From Gammaproteobacteria bacterium (GTDB lineage Bacteria; Pseudomonadota; Gammaproteobacteria; Steroidobacterales; GCA-2729495): a DNA stretch of 20,625 nucleotides. Shown piece by piece: positions 13,701 through 20,625 of this stretch. The notes under the pieces are model-generated. The model was not told the origin of the DNA, made no database searches, and saw only the letters and a program-made list of their open reading frames with translations. Positions within the stretch are counted from its first letter, which is position 1; each line of letters starts with the position of its first letter. Location of the stretch: contig JAUIEY010000009.1 of assembly GCA_030429685.1 (NCBI GenBank), forward strand, positions 1 to 20,625, given 5' to 3'. The position numbers and the translations under genes are program-made.

Positions 13701-16199
13701 CTAGGCTTTGGTGCGGGCGACTTCGATGCGCTCGTAACACTCAATCTGGTCGCCAACGCGCACGTCATTGTAGTTTTTCACGCCGATACCACACTCGGTG
13801 CCGGCCCGAACTTCATTGACGTCATCTTTAAAGCGGCGCAGCGACTCCAGTTCACCTTCATAGATCACTGTGTCTTCACGCAACACCCGAATCGGGTTAC
13901 TGCGCTTGACGTAGCCGTCCACTACAAGACAACCGGCGATATCACCAAGCTTCGGCGATTTAAATACGTCGCGCACTTCGGCCAGACCAACAATCTGCTC
14001 GCGCACTTCGGGCGACAACATGCCGGTGACCGCGTTCTCAACATCCTCAATAGCTTCATAAATGATGCTGTAGTAGCGCACTTCGACGCCGGATTCCTTG
14101 ATAGCGTTGCGCGCTGCACCATCCGCACGCACATTGAAACCGATAATGATGGCATTGGATGCCGCTGCCAGGTTGACGTCGGATTCCGTAATACCGCCGA
14201 CACCGGAGTCGATGACTTTTACGGCCACCTCATCGTTGGACAGCTTGATCAGCGAGTCACGCAGCGCTTCGGCACTGCCGTGCACATCGGCTTTCACCAG
14301 AATCTGCAGCGTCTGCAGATTGCCGCTTTGCATTTGCCCGAACACATCTTCGAGTTTGGCGGCCTGCTGCTGCGCCAGCTTGGCATCACGTGTGCGGCTG
14401 TGACGGAATTGTGCAACTTCGCGTGCCTTGCGCTCATCACCGACAACCACGAGCTCGTCACCGGCGCTCGGCGTACCGGACAGCCCGAGCACAGCCACCG
14501 GTGTGGATGGCCCTGCCTCAGTTACCGGCTGACCGTTTTCATCCATCATTGCGCGCACCCGACCAAATACTTCGCCGGCCACAATCGGGTCGCCCTGCTT
14601 CAGCTTGCCACGGGTGACCAGTGCCGTTGCTACGGTGCCGCGACCGGTCTCCAGGCTGGACTCAATGATGACACCCGCTGCCGCGCCGGTATCGACTGCC
14701 TGCAGCTCCAGTACGTCGGCCTGCAGCAATATGGCTTCGAGCAGTTCATCAACGCCCTCGCCGGTCTTGGCAGACACGTTCACAAACAGATTTTCGCCGC
14801 CCCAGTCCTCCGGAATAACTTCCAGCGCAGCCAGTTCGTTGCGCGCCCGGTCCGGATCAGCGTCGGGGCGATCAATTTTGTTTACAGCCACAATCAAAGG
14901 CACTTCAGCTGCCTTGGCGTGCCTCACTGCCTCTTCGGTCTGCGGCTTCACACCGTCATCGGCGGCAACCACCAAAATAACAATATCGGTAACCTGCGCA
15001 CCGCGGGCGCGCATTGCTGTGAAAGCGGCGTGACCTGGCGTATCCAGGAAGGTGATCTTGCCTTTGTCGAGTTCGACGCTGTATGCGCCGATATGCTGCG
15101 TAATACCGCCGGCTTCACCATCGGCCACCTGTGAGCGGATATAGTCCAGCAAAGAGGTCTTGCCGTGATCAACGTGACCCATAATGGTCACTACCGGCGG
15201 CCGGCTGACGGCATCCCCTTCAGCATCGATAGCGCCGAGGATTTCCTCGTCGAGCGCGCTGTCCTTGATCGGCACCGGGTTGTGGCCCAATTCTTCGACC
15301 ACCAGAATAGCAGTGTCCTGATCCACAACCTGGTTGATGGTGGCCATCACGCCCATGCCCATCATGACCTTGATGACTTCACCGCCCTTGATGGCCATCT
15401 TTTGTGCGAGCTCACCGACTGCGATGGATTCCGGGATCTCAACATCACGAATGACCGGCGCGGTGGGCTGCTCAAAAGCGTGCTGGCTCTCGACATTAAC
15501 GGCGGCGGACCGACGGCGCGGGGCCTTTTTCTTGCGCCGGCGGCGCGGATCCGTGGTGACATGCAGGGTCGTGTCCTGCGCCTTGGCGCGCCGCTGACTC
15601 TTGGACTCGCGCTGCCGGGCCTCGCTCTCCTGAATGGCCGCAACACGCGCGGCTTCTTCGGCAGCCTGGCGGCGGGTCTCTTCTTCACTGGCGCGGCGGG
15701 TCTCTTCAGCGGCTTTGGCCTGTGCCTCGGCCTCTTCAGCCTGTTTGCGTTTGGCTTCTTCCTCAGCAGCCTTGCGCGCAGCGACCTCGGCTGCCTGGCG
15801 CTCTTCTTCAGCCTTGCGCGCGGCTTCTTCCGCGGCCTGCTGAGCGGCAAGTTCTTCCTGTTGCTGGCGCGCCTGTTCTTCCAGCACCGCTCGATTAACG
15901 TACGACTTTTTCTTGCGAACTTCGACGTTCACGGTACGTGACCGGCCCTGACCGCCGGAGACTCTCAACTCAGTCTTGGCGCGCCGGCTGATGGTGATTT
16001 TGCGCGGGCTTAGCGTGTCCTTGCTTTCCTTACGCCCATGGCTACGGCGCAGATGGTTCAACAGCTCCATCTTGGCGTCATCACTGATAACGTCGTCGGC
16101 GCCTTTTACTTCCACGCCGGCTTCTTCCAGCTGGACCAGCAGGCGGTCCACCGGGACTTTCAGTGTTTCGGCAAATTGTGCGACCGTAACTCCGGACAT
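13701..16199 (-). CDS. infB: Translation initiation factor IF-2
   Basis: 832 aa. IF-2 is the GTPase that places initiator tRNA on the 30S subunit and promotes subunit joining. The N-terminal IF2-N domain (about 1-55, MSGVTVAQFAETLKVPVDRL) is followed by an Ala/Glu/Lys/Arg-rich helical region (about 100-205) and a basic RRRRKKKAPRRR stretch. After a second IF2-N-type domain (about 255-305) comes the G domain: G1 GHVDHGKTS (341-349), DTPGH (386-390), NKID (440-443) and SAKTGEG near 477. Beta-barrel domains and the fMet-tRNA-binding C-terminus complete it. A GGAG sequence precedes the ATG, 27 bp after nusA. The length falls between short and long family members; nothing is missing. Confidence 0.98.
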   Translation of the reverse strand: MSGVTVAQFAETLKVPVDRLLVQLEEAGVEVKGADDVISDDAKMELLNHLRRSHGRKESKDTLSPRKITISRRAKTELRVSGGQGRSRTVNVEVRKKKSYVNRAVLEEQARQQQEELAAQQAAEEAARKAEEERQAAEVAARKAAEEEAKRKQAEEAEAQAKAAEETRRASEEETRRQAAEEAARVAAIQESEARQRESKSQRRAKAQDTTLHVTTDPRRRRKKKAPRRRSAAVNVESQHAFEQPTAPVIRDVEIPESIAVGELAQKMAIKGGEVIKVMMGMGVMATINQVVDQDTAILVVEELGHNPVPIKDSALDEEILGAIDAEGDAVSRPPVVTIMGHVDHGKTSLLDYIRSQVADGEAGGITQHIGAYSVELDKGKITFLDTPGHAAFTAMRARGAQVTDIVILVVAADDGVKPQTEEAVRHAKAAEVPLIVAVNKIDRPDADPDRARNELAALEVIPEDWGGENLFVNVSAKTGEGVDELLEAILLQADVLELQAVDTGAAAGVIIESSLETGRGTVATALVTRGKLKQGDPIVAGEVFGRVRAMMDENGQPVTEAGPSTPVAVLGLSGTPSAGDELVVVGDERKAREVAQFRHSRTRDAKLAQQQAAKLEDVFGQMQSGNLQTLQILVKADVHGSAEALRDSLIKLSNDEVAVKVIDSGVGGITESDVNLAAASNAIIIGFNVRADGAARNAIKESGVEVRYYSIIYEAIEDVENAVTGMLSPEVREQIVGLAEVRDVFKSPKLGDIAGCLVVDGYVKRSNPIRVLREDTVIYEGELESLRRFKDDVNEVRAGTECGIGVKNYNDVRVGDQIECYERIEVARTKA

Positions 16200-16226
16200 A
16201 TACGCTCTCCGTCAGGCTGGCGACAT

Positions 16227-17735
16227 TCAGCCGGCCTGTTCCTCATCCTCGAACCAGTGTGCGCGCGCCGCCATAATCAGCGCACCGGCGCGCTCTTCGT
16301 CCATGTCTTCGATTTCCAGCAGGTCATCAATGGCCTGTTCGGCCAGATCCTCGCGCGTCACCACGCCGCGACTGGCCAGTTCGTAGGCCAGGCTTTTTTC
16401 CATGCCATCCAGGCTGAGCAGATCCTCAGCAGGTTCCGCACCATCAATCTGCTCTTCACTGGCAATGGCCCGGGTGAGCAGGACATCGCGGGCACGATTG
16501 CGCAGTTCTTCAACGATGGCTTCGTCAAATTCTTCGATGGCGAGCAGTTCCTTGGCGGGCACATAAGCCAATTCCTCCATTGAGGAATAGCCTTCCTGCA
16601 CCAGGATCAGCGCGACATCTTCATCAACGTCAAGCTGCTCCATAAACATCGTCAGCAGTTCACGCGCTTCGCGCTCGCTCTTTTCGTCAGCGTCGGCTTC
16701 GGTCATGACATTCAGCTCAAAACCGGTCAGCTGACTGGCAAGCCGGATGTTCTGACCGCCGCGACCAATAGCCTGAGACAGTTTGTCTTCTTCAACCGCG
16801 ATATCCATGCTGTTGGACTCTTCATCCAGCACGATGGATGTCACGTCTGCCGGCGACATCGCATTGATCACAAACTGCGCCGGGTTCTCGTTCCACAAAA
16901 TGATGTCAACCCGTTCGCCCGCCAGTTCATTGGAGACCGCCTGCACACGCGAACCGCGCATGCCCACACAGGCACCCACCGGGTCGATACGTTTGTCATT
17001 GCTTTTGACCGCTATTTTTGCGCGCAGGCCCGGATCACGCGCAGCGCCAAGAATTTCAATCAGGCCCTGGCCGACCTCCGGCACTTCGATCTTGAACAAC
17101 TCGATCAGAAATTCGGGGGAGGTGCGGGTCAGGAACAGTTGCGGGCCGCGCGGTTCACTGCGCACTTCGTACAACAACGCCTTGATACGGTCATTGGGGC
17201 GAACCGGTTCGCGCGGAATCATATCGTCGCGGGAAATAATGCCCTCGGCATTGCCACCCAGATCCACATAGATGCCGTTGCGGTCAACTCGCTTAACCAT
17301 GCCGCTGAGCAACTCGCCGACGCGGTCTTCGAACTGCTCGACCACCTGCGCACGCTCGGCCTCACGCACTTTCTGCACGATGACCTGTTTGGCTGTCTGC
17401 GCCGCAATACGGCCGAACTCAACCGATTCAATCGGCTCTTCAACATAGTCGCCCGGCTGCGCATTCGGGTCGATCTCGACCGCATCAATCATGCGCAGTT
17501 CATGCGACGGCTCTTCGAGTTCGTCCGATTCGTCAGCGAATACCTTCCAGCGCCGGAAAGTATCGTACTCGCCTGATTCGCGATCGATGCTCACGCGCAC
17601 TTCAATGTCTTCACCATGCTTGCGGCGGGTCGCCGACGCCAATGCCGCTTCGATCGCCTCGAAGATGATTTCCTCGTCAACACCCTTCTCATTCGAGACG
17701 GCTTCAACGACCATCAAAATCTCTTTGCTTTTCAT
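16227..17735 (-). CDS. nusA: Transcription termination/antitermination factor NusA
   Basis: 502 aa, near E. coli's 495. NusA binds RNA polymerase to modulate pausing, intrinsic termination and rRNA antitermination. The N-terminal polymerase-binding domain (about 1-130, from MKSKEILMVVEAVSNEKGVD) leads to an S1 domain (about 135-200). Two KH domains follow, with NDKRIDPVGACVGMRGSRVQ and AIGRGGQNIRLASQL. At the C-terminus are two acidic helix-hairpin-helix repeats (about 365-497), the gammaproteobacterial form that contacts the polymerase alpha subunit. The ATG at 17735 lacks a well-placed Shine-Dalgarno but starts at the conserved N-terminus. It lies 36 bp after rimP and 27 bp before infB. Confidence 0.98.
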   Translation of the reverse strand: MKSKEILMVVEAVSNEKGVDEEIIFEAIEAALASATRRKHGEDIEVRVSIDRESGEYDTFRRWKVFADESDELEEPSHELRMIDAVEIDPNAQPGDYVEEPIESVEFGRIAAQTAKQVIVQKVREAERAQVVEQFEDRVGELLSGMVKRVDRNGIYVDLGGNAEGIISRDDMIPREPVRPNDRIKALLYEVRSEPRGPQLFLTRTSPEFLIELFKIEVPEVGQGLIEILGAARDPGLRAKIAVKSNDKRIDPVGACVGMRGSRVQAVSNELAGERVDIILWNENPAQFVINAMSPADVTSIVLDEESNSMDIAVEEDKLSQAIGRGGQNIRLASQLTGFELNVMTEADADEKSEREARELLTMFMEQLDVDEDVALILVQEGYSSMEELAYVPAKELLAIEEFDEAIVEELRNRARDVLLTRAIASEEQIDGAEPAEDLLSLDGMEKSLAYELASRGVVTREDLAEQAIDDLLEIEDMDEERAGALIMAARAHWFEDEEQAG

Positions 17736-17771
17736 CCTGGTCTACACCAATCAGCCTGGCAGCAACTGCCT

Positions 17772-18230
17772 CTATACATCCGGCACCAAACGCGCCGTAT
17801 CAATCTCGCCGAAAGGAATGGCAAACGTCTGCTTGCCCTCCTTTACCAATACATTCGGCTCGTCATACCCGACCAGCCTGCCTTTGTAGTTGCGGCGACC
17901 TTCAACCAGACGCTTCAACTTCACCTTGACCTTACTGCCCGCAAACCGCTCGAAATGCTCTGTTTTAACGAGCCGCCGATTCAACCCCGGCGATGACACC
18001 TCGAGGTCATATTCCCCGGGTATCGGGTCTTCCACATCCAGCAACGCACTGACATGGCGGCTGACTGCCGCACAGTCATCGAGCGAAATTCCCGCCTCAC
18101 TGTCAATAAACAGCCGCAAAACTCCACCGTTGCCGGCCAGATTGAGCTCTATATCGGCGAGCTCATAACCCAGCTGCTCAATCTCGGGCTCGAGCAAGGC
18201 CACAATCTGCTCCTGTTGCACCGTGCTCAT
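17772..18230 (-). CDS. rimP: Ribosome maturation factor RimP
   Basis: 152 aa from the ATG at 18230, the usual size. RimP is needed for maturation of the 30S subunit. Landmarks are LEPEIEQLGYELADIELN, RLFIDSEAGISLDDCAAVSRHVSALLD, the signature GEYDLEVSSPGLNRRLV, and the SH3-like C-terminal part GRLVGYDEPNVLVKEGKQTFAIPFGEI. The frame is open to 18329, but that extension is unlike the family and lies in the structured leader. AGGA four bases before the 18230 ATG supports that start. It is the first gene of the rimP-nusA-infB run. Confidence 0.96.
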   Translation of the reverse strand: MSTVQQEQIVALLEPEIEQLGYELADIELNLAGNGGVLRLFIDSEAGISLDDCAAVSRHVSALLDVEDPIPGEYDLEVSSPGLNRRLVKTEHFERFAGSKVKVKLKRLVEGRRNYKGRLVGYDEPNVLVKEGKQTFAIPFGEIDTARLVPDV

Positions 18231-18266
18231 GGCGTCCTGTGCGCGGCCTGCCGCGCGTCTGCTACC

Positions 18267-18330
18267 GTTGCTGCAACCAAAAAGTGGGCGCAAAGGCCCA
18301 CTTTCAAACCCCGCCCAGCGGGGCAGCAAC
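18267..18330 (-). promoter_or_regulatory. Branched RNA structure in the rimP leader with second attenuator-like hairpin
   Basis: On minus, an outer stem GTTGCTGC (18330-18323) can pair with GCAGCAAC (18274-18267). It encloses CCCCGC-TGG-GCGGGG (18323-18309) and a perfect 9-bp hairpin AAAGTGGGC/GCCCACTTT (18304-18281, 6-nt loop). The last hairpin ends in five T residues (18283-18279), making it terminator-like. The block lies 37-100 bp before the rimP ATG. Confidence 0.5.
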
Positions 18331-18364
18331 TCAAACTTTCACCCAACCGCGGAATAAGCTGCTC

Positions 18365-18393
18365 AAAAAAAAAGCCCCATACGGAGACTTTTT
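18365..18393 (-). terminator. Intrinsic terminator between the amine oxidase gene and rimP
   Basis: A 10-bp stem AAAAAGTCTC (18393-18384) / GGGGCTTTTT (18378-18369) with a 5-nt loop ends in nine T residues (18373-18365) on minus. Two pairs are G.U in minus-strand RNA and would be A.C on plus, so the minus strand is the functional one. It could end the amine oxidase transcript or act as a premature terminator in the rimP leader, since it lies about 100 nt after the candidate promoter. Confidence 0.75.
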
Positions 18394-18470
18394 CTGCGAA
18401 CCTTCTCCAACCCCTTGATATTAATAACTTTTAACATCAAGTCGGCCCCGCCCAACTGCAGCGGGCCGCT

Positions 18471-18479
18471 ATTCTAGCA
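18471..18479 (-). promoter_or_regulatory. Extended -10 promoter upstream of rimP
   Basis: TGC-TAGAAT on minus is an extended -10 element (TGn at 18479-18477, TAGAAT at 18476-18471, 5 of 6). No good -35 box lies at the usual distance, which is normal for extended -10 promoters. The predicted start is near 18464, upstream of the terminator at 18393-18365 and the branched leader. Confidence 0.45.
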
Positions 18480-18513
18480 GACGCCTACCGCAATTGGCAG
18501 TCCCGTCAAAGAT

Positions 18514-19941
18514 TTAGATGGCGCCGGTAATGATTTCCATGGCCGCCCGCTCGCCCGATTCCATGGCCCCCTCCATGCCGCTGGCCAGCGTGGCGGTGTG
18601 CTCTCCGGCGAAGTGCAGCCGCCCGTGCGGATGCCCCAGGATGTCGCCGAAACGGGCGATCTGCCCCGGCGCCCGCAGTGCCGTGTGGCCCTGTGTCCAC
18701 GGGCTTGCTGACCAGTTGTGCGCGGTCATCGGCACGATGCGCCCGCGAGTGCTCGGGCGTATACGCGCCAGTTCTTCGGTCACCCGGCGCAAAATCTCCG
18801 CTGCGGGCAATTTACGCAGTCCGGCGCTCGGCTTGCCGGCAATGGCCAGCCACAAAAAACCTGTCGGGGTATCGCCCGGCAGGTTCATCACCATGCCCAG
18901 CGGTCCGTCGGTCCACAATGAGGCAGGCAGCCCGTCTTCTTCCCAAAACGGTTCAATTACATCGAAAAACACCTCGATATGATTGCCATATGGGACCTGC
19001 CGGACGGCCGCTGCCTGCAACTGCGGCAAAGCCGGGTAAATGTCGAGCTGGCGCAGCACCGGCAGCGGGATGGTGCAAACCGCGTGCTCAGCCCGCCAGA
19101 CTCTGTCCGCAGCGTCACGCAGCTCTATACCGCTATCGTCGGCCTGCATGGCCTGGATAGCCGTGCCGGTTACCACCGGCCGGTTCAGCAGCCTCGCCAT
19201 GCCGTCGGTAAGCCGGCTCATACCGCCGGCCAGATTGCGCAGTTCGCCGATACCGCCGGAAACCTCGGCAAACTTTGCCGAGCGCATCAGCCAGAGAGCG
19301 GAGATATCGTCCAGCGAATCGCATTCGGCGCGGCTTTCGATCAGTCGCAGCACCTCAGGGCCGGCACCCTGCGCTGCCAGCATTTCACTGAAAGGCACAT
19401 CAAATTCTGCTGCGCCCGGTTGCAACCAGGCCTGCAAATCCGCCAGCGGCGACGGGCGCGGCAGCAATGCTCCACTCAGAAAAATCGGCGGGATGTTGCG
19501 GGCCGGGCCCTGCACCACGTTTGCCGCTGCCTGCGGCCACTGCTCGACGGAAACCGTCTCGCCGCCGACATGAAACGCAAATTCCACGTTATTGCCACGC
19601 CAGGGAATAGTTTCCAGTTCCAGCCGCGCGATCATATCGAGCACGCGTGCATAACTTTTCAGACTGAATTCACTGCCGCCCGCATCGGGATTGTGCGGCT
19701 GGTCATCCAGGGTATACACCCGGCCACCGATGCGCTCGCTGCCTTCCAGCACCAGCACATCAAAACCTTGTTGCTGCAGCAGCCACGCGGCATTTAGCCC
19801 CGCGAGACCAGCACCTATAACAATGACCTGCGCATCCTTTTTCGGCCCGGCGCAGCCTGCCAGTCCGGCAGGTAGTGCTGAACTTGCGCCCAGGGCGGCA
19901 AGCTGTTGCAGAATCTCGCGACGATTTTTAGGCGCACCCAT
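18514..19941 (-). CDS. Flavin monoamine oxidase family protein, predicted Tat lipoprotein
   Basis: 475 aa. FAD-dependent oxidoreductase of the amine oxidase fold. VIVIGAGLAGLNAAWLL (39-55) is the dinucleotide-binding GxGxxG motif, followed by VLEGSERIGGRVYTLDDQ, the conserved GGR segment. The C-terminal HFAGEHTATLASGMEGAMES is the second FAD contact. The N-terminus MGAPKNRREILQQLAALGAS has a twin-arginine-like NRREIL and ends with lipobox LAGC (27-30), so the folded, FAD-loaded enzyme is predicted to be exported by Tat and lipid-anchored. The substrate cannot be read from sequence; amines or amino acids are usual. GGGGGAA precedes the ATG. It lies between acr3 and the rimP operon, on the same strand, with hairpins on both sides, so it may be transcribed alone. 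Confidence 0.88.
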   Translation of the reverse strand: MGAPKNRREILQQLAALGASSALPAGLAGCAGPKKDAQVIVIGAGLAGLNAAWLLQQQGFDVLVLEGSERIGGRVYTLDDQPHNPDAGGSEFSLKSYARVLDMIARLELETIPWRGNNVEFAFHVGGETVSVEQWPQAAANVVQGPARNIPPIFLSGALLPRPSPLADLQAWLQPGAAEFDVPFSEMLAAQGAGPEVLRLIESRAECDSLDDISALWLMRSAKFAEVSGGIGELRNLAGGMSRLTDGMARLLNRPVVTGTAIQAMQADDSGIELRDAADRVWRAEHAVCTIPLPVLRQLDIYPALPQLQAAAVRQVPYGNHIEVFFDVIEPFWEEDGLPASLWTDGPLGMVMNLPGDTPTGFLWLAIAGKPSAGLRKLPAAEILRRVTEELARIRPSTRGRIVPMTAHNWSASPWTQGHTALRAPGQIARFGDILGHPHGRLHFAGEHTATLASGMEGAMESGERAAMEIITGAI

Positions 19942-19978
19942 GACTTCCCCCGTATACGCAAGAGCCGATAGCGGAAAC

Positions 19979-19996
19979 AGCTGCGTTGTTGCAGCT
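19979..19996 (-). terminator. Weak terminator-like hairpin after acr3
   Basis: AGCTGC/GCAGCT with a 6-nt loop follows the acr3 stop on minus. Only an interrupted T stretch (GTTT) follows, so termination would be partial. Confidence 0.3.
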
Positions 19997-19997
19997 T

Positions 19998-20625
19998 TTA
20001 TGGGGCGAAATAGTGACGCGTTTTATTCGCAATCGCAACCAGCGACAGCATCACGGGCACTTCCACCAGCACACCGACTACTGTTGCCAGCGCGGCGCCG
20101 GAGTTAAGGCCAAACAGGCTGATGGCAACTGCCACGGCGAGTTCGAAAAAATTTGAAGTTCCAATGAGCGCCGCGGGAGCCGCCGTCGCAAATGGCACGC
20201 GCCACAAATAGCCCCAGGCATAGGCAACAACAAATATTCCATAGCTTTGCACAAGCAGCGGAATGGCTATCAGTGCAATGACCAGCGGTTTGTCCAGAAT
20301 GATTTGGGCCTGAAAGCCGAACAGCAGCACAACGGTTGCCAACAACCCTATTACGGAGAACGGTTTTATCTTCGCGGTGAAAGCATCAACGCGTTCGTGG
20401 TTGCCCGAACCGTCCAGCGCCCTGCGTGTAACGTATCCGGCGGCAAGCGGAATCACAACATAAAGCATGACCGATAGCAGCAGCGTTTCCCAAGGCACAA
20501 CGATATCCGTCACACCGAGCAGCAGTGCTGCAAGCGGCGCAAACGCAAACACCATGATGATGTCATTGATTGACACCTGCACCAGGGTGTAATTGGCGTC
20601 GCCACGAACCAGCTGACTCCAGACA
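19998..20625 (-). CDS. acr3: ACR3-family arsenite efflux permease, C-terminal part
   Basis: The frame stays open to the window edge; 208 codons up to the stop at 19998 are visible and the N-terminal part is missing. ACR3 proteins export arsenite, or antimonite in some members, using the proton gradient. The visible part begins VWSQLVRGDANYTLVQVSIN and continues DIIMVFAFAPLAALLLGV, VPWETLLLSVMLYVVIPLAAGY, FSVIGLLATVVLLFGFQAQ and LIGTSNFFELAVAVAISLFG, about six membrane segments of the ten-helix fold. The conserved N-terminal cysteine that separates arsenite carriers from relatives lies outside the window. A GTG at 20582 opens an internal reading but is not the start. arsR, arsC or arsH could lie beyond the edge. 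Confidence 0.9.
   Translation of the reverse strand, partial: VWSQLVRGDANYTLVQVSINDIIMVFAFAPLAALLLGVTDIVVPWETLLLSVMLYVVIPLAAGYVTRRALDGSGNHERVDAFTAKIKPFSVIGLLATVVLLFGFQAQIILDKPLVIALIAIPLLVQSYGIFVVAYAWGYLWRVPFATAAPAALIGTSNFFELAVAVAISLFGLNSGAALATVVGVLVEVPVMLSLVAIANKTRHYFAP

Noticed and set aside
15165..15941. 258-codon plus-strand frame opposite infB
   Set aside because: Antisense of the Ala/Glu/Arg-rich IF-2 region; the Gly/Leu/Phe bias is a by-product.
18231..18513. A tRNA gene ahead of rimP, as occurs in some gammaproteobacteria
   Set aside because: No T-loop GTTC-AA signature with matching acceptor ends was found on either strand; the stems present are the leader hairpins.
18979..19797. 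272-codon plus-strand frame opposite the amine oxidase gene
   Set aside because: No motif recognised; the minus-strand flavoprotein explains the open frame.

Overview
The window looks like the chromosome of a gammaproteobacterium outside the Enterobacterales. The evidence is gene order: smc-zipA-ligA in one run (ZipA is confined to gammaproteobacteria), dksA followed by gluQRS, and rimP-nusA-infB-rbfA-truB-rpsO-pnp in the standard order. A DksA with a very long lysine/arginine-rich N-terminus, a short (unimodular) QueF, a PhaR-type regulator and a DUF6502-like protein suggest a lineage around Xanthomonadales/Chromatiales/Woeseiales. That placement is inference. The DNA is GC-rich by eye, except for the first ~400 bases, the A-rich tail of dksA and a few intergenic patches.

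Layout. Positions 1-314 (minus) hold the 5' part of a DUF6502-like gene that runs off the window, behind a good sigma70-type promoter with overlapping palindromes. Positions 413-6640 (minus) hold smc, zipA and ligA: chromosome condensation, Z-ring anchoring and NAD-dependent DNA ligation. Divergently, on plus, come queF (6716-7162; queuosine precursor synthesis), then dksA (7259-8320), gluQRS (8333-9253; modification of Q34 in tRNA-Asp) and a short phaR-like gene (9345-9671). queF and gluQRS act at opposite ends of the queuosine pathway.

Positions 9686-18480 (minus) are the transcription/translation cluster, read from right to left: a promoter and structured leader, rimP, nusA, infB, rbfA, truB, then a promoter and leader hairpin, rpsO, a strong intergenic hairpin, pnp and a clear intrinsic terminator. 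It ends tail-to-tail with phaR. Upstream of it, also on minus, are a predicted Tat-exported, lipid-anchored flavin amine oxidase (18514-19941) and the C-terminal part of an ACR3 arsenite exporter (19998 to the window edge).

Most of the window is conserved housekeeping DNA, and I see no complete new system. I saw no tRNA, rRNA, CRISPR array, insertion sequence or prophage. The parts most worth a second look are the histone-H1-like tail on DksA with its two-cysteine zinc site, the tandem attenuator-like structures before rimP, strand-specific RNA hairpins at rpsO and pnp, and the palindromic promoter of the DUF6502-like gene.
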